Shown piece after piece: positions 1 to 6,102 of a stretch of 7,140 nt of DNA. Origin of the DNA: an uncultured Eubacteriales bacterium (GTDB lineage Bacteria > Bacillota_A > Clostridia > Christensenellales > Aristaeellaceae); the NCBI GenBank assembly GCA_900313545.1, contig OMRS01000380.1, forward strand, positions 1-7,140, given 5' to 3'. The notes under the pieces are model-generated. The model was not told the origin of the DNA, made no database searches, and worked only from the letters and a program-made list of their open reading frames with translations. Made by a program: the position numbers and the translations under genes. How positions within the stretch are numbered: position 1 is the stretch's first letter; every line of letters begins with the position of its first letter.

Positions 1-53
1 CCAGACTGCAGTCACGGGGAATAGGAAGTCCTGCCGGCCGGAGCGGGAAGGGA
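1..53. other. Non-coding tail downstream of malQ
   Basis: The 53 bases after the malQ stop contain a CCGGCCGG self-complementary octamer (34-43 area) but no stem followed by a T-run on the minus strand, so no terminator can be called. Any downstream gene would begin beyond the window. Confidence 0.4.
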
Positions 54-1604
54 TTATTCTGCTTCTGTCTGAGGCTGTTTCTCGGTTTTTTCGGGTTTGG
101 GGGGGAGAGGCGCTGTTCTGCCATAGAGACGCGTCATATGCAGGATTCTTTCGGCGAGCTCGTCGGTGAAGGCATCTTTCTTCATGCGCCATTTCCAGTT
201 GGTCCCCACGGTGGAGGGATAATTGATGCGGGCTTCGCTGTCCAGCTCAAGGAAATCATGCATGGGCACCACGCAAAGATCCGCCACGGACATCATGGCA
301 GCCCGGATAAACTCCCAGCACAGTTCCTGCGGGGTGGCATTCTCAGGAAGATGGAGGTAATCATGGGCATAAGCGCGGTCCTCCTTGCTCAGCCCCTTGG
401 TATACCAGCCCACAAGGGTATCATTGTCATGGGTGCCGGTATAGACCACGCAGTTGCGGGTATAGGTATGGGGAAGGTATTCACTGGGCTCCCGGGAATC
501 AAAAGCAAACTGCAGGACCTTCATGCCGGGATAGCCGCAGTCTGCAAGCAGCTTGCGGACACTGGGGGTGATATACCCCAGGTCTTCCGCAATGATGGGT
601 GCATCGCCAAATGCCTGGCGGATGGCCGCAAAAAGCTCTTGCCCGGGCCCTTTGACCCACTGGCCGTGCATGGCGGTCTTTTCTCCGGCTTTGATCGTAT
701 AGTATTCATCAAAACCGCGGAAGTGATCGATGCGGACCACGTCATAGAGTTGGAGGGCACCCCATACGCGGGTGATCCACCAGTGATAGCCCTGATTGCG
801 GTGGTTCTCCCAGCGGTAGATGGGATTCCCCCAGAGCTGCCCGGTCGCAGAGAAGGCATCCGGCGGGCAGCCGGCCACAAGGATGGGATTGCGGTTTTCG
901 TCAAACATGAACAGATCGCAGCTGGCCCACGCATCCGCGGAATCCTGGGAAACATAGATGGGCATGTCACCGATGATCTTGATTCCCAGACTGTTGACAT
1001 ACTGATGCAGCTGGTTCCACTGTTCCCGGAAACGGTACTGCAGATAGATCTGGAAGTGGATATCCTGGATCAGTTCGTTCCAGTACCGGCTGAGGGCATC
1101 GTGATGGCGCATCTTGATATCCTCGTCCCATTCCAGCCAGGGTTTTCCACCAAAGTGATCCTTGAGGGCCATGAACAGGGCGTAGTCCTCCAGCCACCAG
1201 GAGTTCCCTTCGGCAAACTCTCGATAGCTTTCAGACTGACGGGTGGCCAGGTCCCGTTCGTAGGCCTTGCGGAGCAGATCGTAACGGTTTTCATAGAGCT
1301 TGCCGTAATCGATGGAGGTTTCGGACATGCCGAAATCGGCGGCATCGCATTCTTCCTGGGTCAGCAGTTCTTCATCGATCAGCTTTTCCAGATCGATGAA
1401 GTAGGGGTTTCCGGCAAAGGTGGAGAAGGACTGGTAAGGGGAATCCCCATAACTGGTCACGGCCAGAGGGAGAATCTGCCAGTAGTCTTGGCCGGCTTTT
1501 TTCAGCTGATCCGCAAAAGCATAGGCTTCGCGTCCCAGAGTGCCGATGCCGTAGGCGGAAGGCAGGCTGCTGATGGGCATGAGAATGCCGCTGGATCGTT
1601 TCAT
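54..1604 (-). CDS. malQ: 4-alpha-glucanotransferase (amylomaltase, GH77)
   Basis: Cytoplasmic enzyme that moves alpha-1,4-glucan segments between maltodextrins and releases glucose, in maltose/glycogen metabolism. The 516 residues match the usual size of the short bacterial form, without the N-terminal extension of E. coli MalQ. GH77 signatures run in order: SYGDSPYQSFSTFAGNPYF (51-69), IIGDMPIYV (210-218), GCPPDAFSATGQLWGNP (245-261), RIDHFRGF with the presumed nucleophile D293, AEDLG with the presumed acid/base E340, THDNDT with transition-state residue D393, and NYPSTVGTNWKWR (461-473). All three catalytic acids are present. The last 18 or so residues are a Pro/Lys/Glu/Gln-rich tail beyond the conserved LYGR. 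The start at 1604 is chosen because conserved sequence begins there and AAGGAGA lies 8 bases upstream; the frame stays open to 1916 but that extension overlaps dnaE and resembles no protein. It lies 89 bases downstream of dnaE on the same strand. Confidence 0.96.
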   Translation of the reverse strand: MKRSSGILMPISSLPSAYGIGTLGREAYAFADQLKKAGQDYWQILPLAVTSYGDSPYQSFSTFAGNPYFIDLEKLIDEELLTQEECDAADFGMSETSIDYGKLYENRYDLLRKAYERDLATRQSESYREFAEGNSWWLEDYALFMALKDHFGGKPWLEWDEDIKMRHHDALSRYWNELIQDIHFQIYLQYRFREQWNQLHQYVNSLGIKIIGDMPIYVSQDSADAWASCDLFMFDENRNPILVAGCPPDAFSATGQLWGNPIYRWENHRNQGYHWWITRVWGALQLYDVVRIDHFRGFDEYYTIKAGEKTAMHGQWVKGPGQELFAAIRQAFGDAPIIAEDLGYITPSVRKLLADCGYPGMKVLQFAFDSREPSEYLPHTYTRNCVVYTGTHDNDTLVGWYTKGLSKEDRAYAHDYLHLPENATPQELCWEFIRAAMMSVADLCVVPMHDFLELDSEARINYPSTVGTNWKWRMKKDAFTDELAERILHMTRLYGRTAPLPPKPEKTEKQPQTEAE

Positions 1605-1612
1605 AAAAGATG

Positions 1613-1619
1613 TCTCCTT
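1613..1619 (-). promoter_or_regulatory. Ribosome binding site deciding the malQ start
   Basis: On the minus strand AAGGAGA sits 8 bases before the ATG at 1604-1602. This is close to the Shine-Dalgarno consensus at ideal spacing. It settles the start in favour of MKRSSGILMP over the in-frame ATG at 1916, which lies inside the dnaE 3' end. Confidence 0.85.
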
Positions 1620-1631
1620 ACATTCAGATTG

Positions 1632-1647
1632 TTCCGCATCCGCGGAA
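1632..1647 (-). repeat. Perfect inverted repeat in the malQ leader
   Basis: TTCCGC and GCGGAA flank a 4-base centre (ATCC on the plus strand), a 6-bp perfect dyad. It starts about where transcription from the proposed malQ promoter would begin, ahead of the ribosome binding site. No T-run follows it on the minus strand, so it is not an intrinsic terminator. It could be an operator for a sugar-responsive repressor or an RNA hairpin; which one is inference, and it does not match the CcpA cre consensus. Confidence 0.45.
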
Positions 1648-1657
1648 AGATAAAAAC

Positions 1658-1685
1658 ATTGTAAACCACCCGGAGAAAAATGCAA
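1658..1685 (-). promoter_or_regulatory. malQ: Candidate malQ promoter
   Basis: On the minus strand TTGCAT (1685-1680) is separated by 16 bases from TACAAT (1663-1658). The -10 matches five of six consensus positions; the -35 is weak beyond TTG. It would start a transcript near 1651, giving a leader of about 47 bases. Its place in the short dnaE-malQ gap suggests malQ can be transcribed independently of dnaE. Prediction only. Confidence 0.45.
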
Positions 1686-1700
1686 CCTCATCGTCAGGTT
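1676..1700 (-). terminator. Weak possible terminator after dnaE
   Basis: Minus-strand arms AACCT (1700-1696) and AGGTT (1688-1684) flank a 7-base loop and are followed by GCATTTTT. The layout is that of an intrinsic terminator, but the 5-bp stem includes only two G-C pairs and starts inside the dnaE stop region. It would be leaky at best and overlaps the proposed malQ -35. Confidence 0.2.
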
Positions 1701-4700
1701 TTCTTTGAATCTTCCTTGAGCACCACCGCACCGGAGCCCAGCATTTCCGTCAGCTGCCGCAGCTGGGGAGCGGAAGCGCTGACGCGAAGATGGTCCGGTG
1801 CCTTGAGGCGCTGACCGTTGGAGGCGATATACAGAAAGACCTGGATCGGTCCGGGGTGAGCGGCGAGCACCGGTTCCACGAGCGAAATGGCGCCGGGATC
1901 CGGCAGCTTGAGCCACAGGCGATGTTTATCGGAGGCGGTGGACTGGGCGGAATCAGGGCTCAGGGGATCGATGTTATCCACGATGAGCTTGGGATCTTCA
2001 TCCTCCCGGAACTGGAGACGGCCGCTGATCTGTACCGGGCTGTCTGCCACCAGCATGGGGGAGAGAAGCTCGTAGGCCTTGGAAAAGACCAGGGCCTCGA
2101 TGGTTCCGCTCAGGTCCTCCAGGTTCACGACGGCCATCATGCCGCCGGTCTTGGTGGTGCGCCGGCGGATGCCGCTGATAATTCCGCCCATGGTCACCCT
2201 GGTGCCGTCCCGGGAAAGGCCGCCGTCGGGGGCTTCCGTCATGGACTGGATGGTGCCCGTGGTGGCGGTGCACCTGGAAAGGGCCATCTGGTATTGGCTC
2301 AGGGGATGGCCGGAAATGTAGATGCCGGTCATTTCCTTTTCGTAGGACAGGAGCACGCGGGAGGAGAATTCGGGAACGTCCGGAAGCCTGGGGGAAACGG
2401 ATTCCATGATCGGATCCCCGAAAAGCGAGAGCTGTCCGCTGGCGGTGGAGCGCCGGGTACGGGCTGCGCCGTCCAGGGCGCTTTCATAGACATCCATCAG
2501 CTGTGCCCGGCGGGCACCGGTGCAGTCAAAGGCGCCGGCGAGGATCAGGGCTTCCACCATCCGTTTGTTCAGCAGATCGGAGCTCATGCGCGTGCAGAAG
2601 TCAAAGATGTCCCGAAAGGGGCCTCCGCTGATGCGGGTCTGGATAATGGAATCGATGGCTTTTTCTCCGCAGGAGCGGATGGCGGACAGCCCGAAGCGGA
2701 TGCCGGGGACCCCGTTGCGGTAACCCACGGAAAAGCGGGTCTTGCTTTCGTTGATGTCCGGGGGCATCAGGGGAATGTTGTGATGCCGGCAGTATTCGCA
2801 GTACAGGGCCACCTTTCCGGAATCCCCGCTCACGGAGTTGAGCATGGCCGCAAAAAACTGCACGGGGAAGTGGGCCTTGAGCCATCCCGTCCGCACGGCC
2901 ACCAGGGCGTAGGCTGCGGCATGGCTTTTGTTGAAGGCGTAGGAGGCAAAGGCGGTCATCTCATCAAAGAGCTGATTGGCAATGCCGGCATCGATGCCGT
3001 TGCGTACGCATCCGGGCACCGTCACTGCGCCGTTTTCCACGAGACCGTGAATGAAGATCTCCCGTTCCTTGGCCATGACGTCGTGCTTCTTTTTGGACAT
3101 GGCCCTGCGCACCAGATCGCTGCGGCCGTAGGAGTATCCGGCCAGGTCCCGCACGATCTGCATGACCTGCTCCTGATAGACCATACAGCCGTAGGTGACG
3201 TCCAGAATGGGCTTGAGCCGGGGATGGAGGTACTCGATGGTTTCGGGGTGCTCCTTTCCCCGGATGTAGCGGGGGATGGATTCCATGGGACCCGGACGGT
3301 ACAGGGAGATTGCGGCGATGATATCCTCAAAGGTCCGGGGTTTCATGTTGGAGAGGAAGGAACGCATGCCGCCGGATTCCAGCTGGAAGACGCCGTCGGT
3401 CTCTCCAGCGGAGATCATGTCGTAGACCGCCGGATCATCCGTGGGAATCTCTTCGGCCTTCATGTCCGTTCCGGCTTCTCGCATGAGGTCCAGGGCGTCC
3501 CGGATGACGGTGAGGGTCCGCAGCCCCAGAAAGTCCATTTTGAGAAGCCCCAGACGCTCGATGATGCCCATGGGGAACTGGGTGGTGATTACCTCATCGT
3601 TGCGCTGCAGGGGGACGTATTCCGTGACGGGCCGGTCGGTGATCAGCACGCCTGCGGCATGGGTGCTGGCATGACGGGGCATTCCCTCCAGTTTCCTGGA
3701 CATCTCGATGAGTCGGCGGACCTTGGGATCCCCTTCATAGAGGTGCTGCAGCTCCGGGGAGAGCTCCAGCGCCCTTTTGAGCGTCATGTTCAGGTCTGCA
3801 GGAATGGTCTTGGTGAGGGCGTTGACGTCCGCGTAGGGATAGCCCATGACCCGGCCCACATCCCGCACCACCGCGCGGGCGGACATGGTTCCAAACGTGA
3901 TGATCTGGCTGACATGGTCCTTGCCGTAGCGCCTTGCGACATAGTCGATAACCTCCTGACGGCGTTCATAGCAGAAATCCACGTCGATATCGGGCATGGA
4001 GACGCGCTCCGGATTCAGGAAGCGTTCAAAGAGCAGCTGGTATTTGAGGGGGTCCAGCTGGGTGATGTGCAGGCAGTAGGCCACGATGGAGCCTGCACCG
4101 GAGCCGCGCCCCGGGCCGACCACGATGTTCTGGCTCCGGGCGTAGCGGATGAAGTCCCAGACGATGAGGAAATAATCCACATAGCCCATGCGGATGATGA
4201 CGGAGAGCTCGTATTCAAGCCGTTCACGGGCTTCCTGGGGAACGGGAGAATAGTTTTCCCTGAGACCTGCTTCGCACAGGGAGCGCAGCATTTCCTCGGA
4301 GGTCATGCCCTTCTCCGTCTGAAACCGGGGGAGCTTGGTCTCCCCGAAGACGATCTCTACCTGGCAGCGCCGGGCGATCTCCTCCGTACGCGCCAGGGCA
4401 TCGGGATACTCCGGGAACACCTGGGCCATTTCCGCTTCGCTCTTGACGTAGAGTTCCTGGGTCTCATGGTGCATTCGGTCCGGATCGTCCATGGTCTTGC
4501 CGGTCTGTATGCACATGAGCACATCCTGGGCTTCGGCATCCTCCCGGGTCAGGTAATGGCAGTCATTGGTGGCGATCATGGGAATGCCGGTGCTTCTGCT
4601 GACCTGGGCCAGAAGGGGCACCGCCCGGCGCTCATCCGCCAGGCCGTGGTCCATCAGCTCGATGTAATAGTGGTCCGGCCCGAAGAGCTCCTGCATCTGT

Positions 4701-5176
4701 TTGGCATGCCGGCAGGCGGCATCCATGTTCCCATCCAGCACCAGACGGGAAAGCTTGCCGGACAGGCAGGCGCTGGAGGCGATGAGACCGCTGTGGTAGC
4801 GGCGAAGCGTCTCCATGTCAATGCGGGGCTTGTAGTAAAATCCCCGCGTCCAGCTCTCGCTCACCAGCCGGATCAGGTTCTGGTACCCCTCCTGGTTCTC
4901 TGCCAGAAGGATCAGGTGGGACAGGGAACGGGCGCCGCGCTGGGGATCCCGTTCGTTCATGTCGTCGCACAGGTAGGCCTCCACCCCGATGACCGGATGG
5001 ATTCCCCGCTTTTTGGCTTCGGTATAGAAATCGATGATGCCGTACAGGGCCCCATGGTCCGTGATGGCGCAGGCGTCCATCCCCAGGGCCTGGAGACGGT
5101 CCATGAGGGGGCCGATGCGGTTCGCACCGTCCAGGAGGGAGTATTCGGTATGCAGGTGCAGATGGGCAAAAGCCAT
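1694..5176 (-). CDS. dnaE: DNA polymerase III subunit alpha
   Basis: Catalytic subunit of a replicative C-family polymerase; in Firmicutes DnaE usually works beside PolC, extending RNA primers (family knowledge; PolC is not in this window). The 1160 residues are complete. The N-terminal PHP domain (about 1-270) has HLHLHTEYSLLDG, TDHG (D40/H41), E66, H87, C137, E173/H177 and NDCH (D205/H207), so its metal ligands look intact. The palm shows GPGRGSGAGS (354-363), PDIDVDF with D396 and D398, and KMDFLGL with D548, which together form the catalytic triad. YQEQVMQI (667-674), AMSKKKHDVM and FNKSHAAAYA (748-757) follow. A beta-clamp motif QLSLF lies at 915-919, and an OB-fold region at about 992-1065 (VTMGGIISGI onward). 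The ATG at 5176 is preceded by AAAGGA with a 10-base gap. It is 15 bases downstream of the 190-residue gene, so the two are probably co-transcribed. Confidence 0.98.
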   Translation of the reverse strand: MAFAHLHLHTEYSLLDGANRIGPLMDRLQALGMDACAITDHGALYGIIDFYTEAKKRGIHPVIGVEAYLCDDMNERDPQRGARSLSHLILLAENQEGYQNLIRLVSESWTRGFYYKPRIDMETLRRYHSGLIASSACLSGKLSRLVLDGNMDAACRHAKQMQELFGPDHYYIELMDHGLADERRAVPLLAQVSRSTGIPMIATNDCHYLTREDAEAQDVLMCIQTGKTMDDPDRMHHETQELYVKSEAEMAQVFPEYPDALARTEEIARRCQVEIVFGETKLPRFQTEKGMTSEEMLRSLCEAGLRENYSPVPQEARERLEYELSVIIRMGYVDYFLIVWDFIRYARSQNIVVGPGRGSGAGSIVAYCLHITQLDPLKYQLLFERFLNPERVSMPDIDVDFCYERRQEVIDYVARRYGKDHVSQIITFGTMSARAVVRDVGRVMGYPYADVNALTKTIPADLNMTLKRALELSPELQHLYEGDPKVRRLIEMSRKLEGMPRHASTHAAGVLITDRPVTEYVPLQRNDEVITTQFPMGIIERLGLLKMDFLGLRTLTVIRDALDLMREAGTDMKAEEIPTDDPAVYDMISAGETDGVFQLESGGMRSFLSNMKPRTFEDIIAAISLYRPGPMESIPRYIRGKEHPETIEYLHPRLKPILDVTYGCMVYQEQVMQIVRDLAGYSYGRSDLVRRAMSKKKHDVMAKEREIFIHGLVENGAVTVPGCVRNGIDAGIANQLFDEMTAFASYAFNKSHAAAYALVAVRTGWLKAHFPVQFFAAMLNSVSGDSGKVALYCEYCRHHNIPLMPPDINESKTRFSVGYRNGVPGIRFGLSAIRSCGEKAIDSIIQTRISGGPFRDIFDFCTRMSSDLLNKRMVEALILAGAFDCTGARRAQLMDVYESALDGAARTRRSTASGQLSLFGDPIMESVSPRLPDVPEFSSRVLLSYEKEMTGIYISGHPLSQYQMALSRCTATTGTIQSMTEAPDGGLSRDGTRVTMGGIISGIRRRTTKTGGMMAVVNLEDLSGTIEALVFSKAYELLSPMLVADSPVQISGRLQFREDEDPKLIVDNIDPLSPDSAQSTASDKHRLWLKLPDPGAISLVEPVLAAHPGPIQVFLYIASNGQRLKAPDHLRVSASAPQLRQLTEMLGSGAVVLKEDSKKT

Positions 5177-5186
5177 GGGACATCAT

Positions 5187-5192
5187 TCCTTT
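5187..5192 (-). promoter_or_regulatory. dnaE ribosome binding site overlapping the upstream stop codon
   Basis: Minus-strand AAAGGA ends 10 bases before the dnaE ATG, and its first A is the final base of the TGA stop of the 190-residue gene. Ribosomes terminating there would sit directly on the dnaE initiation region. Two other ATGs (at 5186 and 5183) lie between this site and the chosen start but are out of the dnaE frame. Confidence 0.6.
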
Positions 5193-5764
5193 CAGACAGA
5201 AGTGGAGGAACCTGGTGCAAAACCGGAGAATTCCAGGGTCTGGAGGATGGGAAGCACGTCCGCCTCACGCATGGGGGTTTCAAAGATCAGATGCCACCTG
5301 GGAGACCAGGTCTCGTAGACATACCAGCGTTCCTCCGATGAGCCCGTCTCCACCCGGTAGCGGTAGCAGATAAAGCGGCGCCCTGAAAGATCCCGGGGGC
5401 GGACCTGGTCACATCCGGCATTCATGTAGTAGCTGACCAGATGCTGTTCCGGGGTATCGGAGATTTCATCCGCGCGGAGGTTGTCAAAAACATATGCCAG
5501 GAGCAGGTCTGCTCCGTCCCCTGCGGAAAAGGCATACACCGCCTCTTCATCCTGTGCGCGGACCTGGGAGGTGATCTCCTGCAGGGAGTAGCCTTCGGGA
5601 ATCCGCAGGGAGAATCCGCACCGGGACACGTCGACGGTCCGCCCTCCCTGAAGGGGTGACGGCTCCAGTGTGTCGTACAGAAGAAGCGCCCCTCCCAGGG
5701 CGAAGCCGGCCAGGATGCACAGCAGGAGGGTGATGCCCAGCTTCAGGGGGCTCAGGTTGGTCAT
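5192..5764 (-). CDS. Uncharacterised membrane-anchored protein upstream of dnaE
   Basis: I do not recognise this 190-residue protein. Residues 8-30 form one hydrophobic segment (ITLLLCILAGFALGGALLL) after a short N-terminus with one Lys, suggesting a signal anchor with the rest outside the membrane. The only Cys in that segment lacks a lipobox. The outer part begins with a VDVSRCGFSLRIPEGYS stretch and ends with WHLIFETP and ILQTLEFSG; this beta-rich layout loosely recalls PsbP/LpqN-like domains, which is an inference without a search. Three further cysteines (49, 118, 133) are present. The start at 5764 has a purine-rich GGAAGGGA 7 bases upstream. Its TGA stop (5194-5192) overlaps the AAAGGA ribosome binding site of dnaE, implying co-transcription and perhaps translational coupling. 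Base composition matches the neighbours. It is probably a real gene because the frame is open, a TM segment is present and the operon fit is tight. Confidence 0.8.
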   Translation of the reverse strand: MTNLSPLKLGITLLLCILAGFALGGALLLYDTLEPSPLQGGRTVDVSRCGFSLRIPEGYSLQEITSQVRAQDEEAVYAFSAGDGADLLLAYVFDNLRADEISDTPEQHLVSYYMNAGCDQVRPRDLSGRRFICYRYRVETGSSEERWYVYETWSPRWHLIFETPMREADVLPILQTLEFSGFAPGSSTSV

Positions 5765-5811
5765 GATGCTGTCCCTTCCGGAGATGGCGGCCGGGACGCG
5801 GAAGCTCCCGG

Positions 5812-5860
5812 TGCAGGACCGTCTCCTGAATCACCTGCAGGACCCAAAGCGCCTGCAGGA
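5812..5860. repeat. Three TGCAGGA repeats, two as CCTGCAGG palindromes
   Basis: TGCAGGA occurs at 5812-5818, 5836-5842 and 5854-5860. The first two extend to the identical 9-mer TGCAGGACC; the last two lie within the 8-bp palindrome CCTGCAGG (5834-5841 and 5852-5859). Start-to-start spacing is 24 and 18 bases. The two palindromes can also pair with each other as an 8-bp stem with a 10-base loop. They fall in the predicted leader of the 190-residue gene/dnaE transcript. No T-run follows on either strand. An operator array or an RNA hairpin are both possible; function unknown. Confidence 0.55.
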
Positions 5861-5884
5861 ATGAGAGGTACACGGATTTTGCCC

Positions 5885-5893
5885 ATTGTACCA
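5885..5893 (-). promoter_or_regulatory. Candidate extended -10 promoter for the dnaE operon
   Basis: Minus strand reads TGGTACAAT: a TGn extended element joined to TACAAT, five of six matches to TATAAT. No good -35 lies at 16-18 bases (CACACC is there); TTGGAC lies 24 bases upstream, too far. Transcription would begin near 5878, giving a leader of about 114 bases that includes the TGCAGGA repeats. Confidence 0.4.
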
Positions 5894-5962
5894 CAAGCGT
5901 CTGACCGGGTGTGAGTCCAATTTCTGCGGGGGATGATACGGGGAGGGAGCCCGGAAATCTGC

Positions 5963-5978
5963 GGGAAAGGGTTTTCCC
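5963..5978. repeat. GGGAAA/TTTCCC inverted repeat
   Basis: Six-base perfect arms (5963-5968 and 5973-5978) around a GGGT centre, each end adjoining a CTGCG motif (5959 and 5978). It lies between the two divergent promoters. It could be a binding site or simply chance in G-rich DNA. Confidence 0.35.
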
Positions 5979-6004
5979 TGCGGCGGGGAAGGATGGATTG
6001 TCCC

Positions 6005-6019
6005 CCCTGCGTCGCAGGG
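6005..6019. repeat. 15-bp perfect palindrome upstream of the DnaD-like promoter
   Basis: CCCTGCG-T-CGCAGGG has 7-base perfect arms around a single central base. It ends 19 bases before the -35 of the plus-strand promoter, a position suited to an activator or a regulator shared by the divergent genes. It shares the CCTGC/GCAGG half-site with the CCTGCAGG palindromes about 150-170 bases to the left. Operator function is inference. Confidence 0.5.
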
Positions 6020-6038
6020 ATGAGGCCCTCCCGCGGAT

Positions 6039-6067
6039 TTGACCCCCATGTGAGCATGTGCTAGAAT
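6039..6067 (+). promoter_or_regulatory. Near-consensus sigma-A-type promoter for the DnaD-like gene
   Basis: TTGACC (6039-6044) is followed by exactly 17 bases and TAGAAT (6062-6067); each hexamer differs from consensus at one position. Transcription would start near 6074, giving a leader of about 29 bases ending in AGGAAGG (6091-6097) ahead of the ATG at 6103. This is the best promoter in the window. Confidence 0.8.
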
Positions 6068-6102
6068 GCCGGCATGATGAATTGAAGACGAGGAAGGTAC
6101 AC

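Larger units (their letters stand above)
5765..6102. other. Divergent intergenic region between the dnaE operon and the DnaD-like gene
   Basis: No gene is supported here. Short open frames on the minus strand (within 5761-6057) have proline/arginine-rich products without family resemblance and no clear ribosome binding site. The region holds a strong plus-strand promoter, a possible minus-strand extended -10 element, three TGCAGGA copies, a 15-bp palindrome, a GGGAAA/TTTCCC hairpin and four CTGCG motifs (5924, 5959, 5978, 6007). It is G-rich on the plus strand at 5926-5990. No riboswitch or T-box signature was recognised. Confidence 0.7.

Noticed and set aside
138..1664. 508-codon plus-strand open frame opposite malQ
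   Set aside because: Same antisense register and composition effect; malQ carries all GH77 catalytic motifs.
1605..1916. 104-residue N-terminal extension of MalQ
   Set aside because: It reads through the dnaE 3' end in another frame, is Arg/Gly/Ala-rich and unlike GH77 proteins, and a strong ribosome binding site marks the ATG at 1604.
1790..5341. Very long plus-strand open frame (1183 codons) opposite dnaE
   Set aside because: It lies in the antisense register expected from absence of TTA/CTA/TCA codons, its product is Gly/His/Val/Asp-rich without recognisable motifs, and dnaE on the other strand has full family motifs.
5926..5990. G-quadruplex potential on the plus strand
   Set aside because: Runs of three to five G occur (5928-5932, 5940-5943, 5945-5947, 5963-5965) but one loop would be about 15 bases, so the motif is marginal.
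5761..6057. Small minus-strand frames (98 and 72 codons) in the divergent region
   Set aside because: Pro/Arg/Gly-rich products without domain signs, no convincing ribosome binding site, and they overlap the promoter and repeat elements.
6074..6085. Three-codon mini-frame (Met-Met-Asn-stop) just before the DnaD-like gene
   Set aside because: It begins at the predicted transcription start with no ribosome binding site, so a leader-peptide role cannot be supported.
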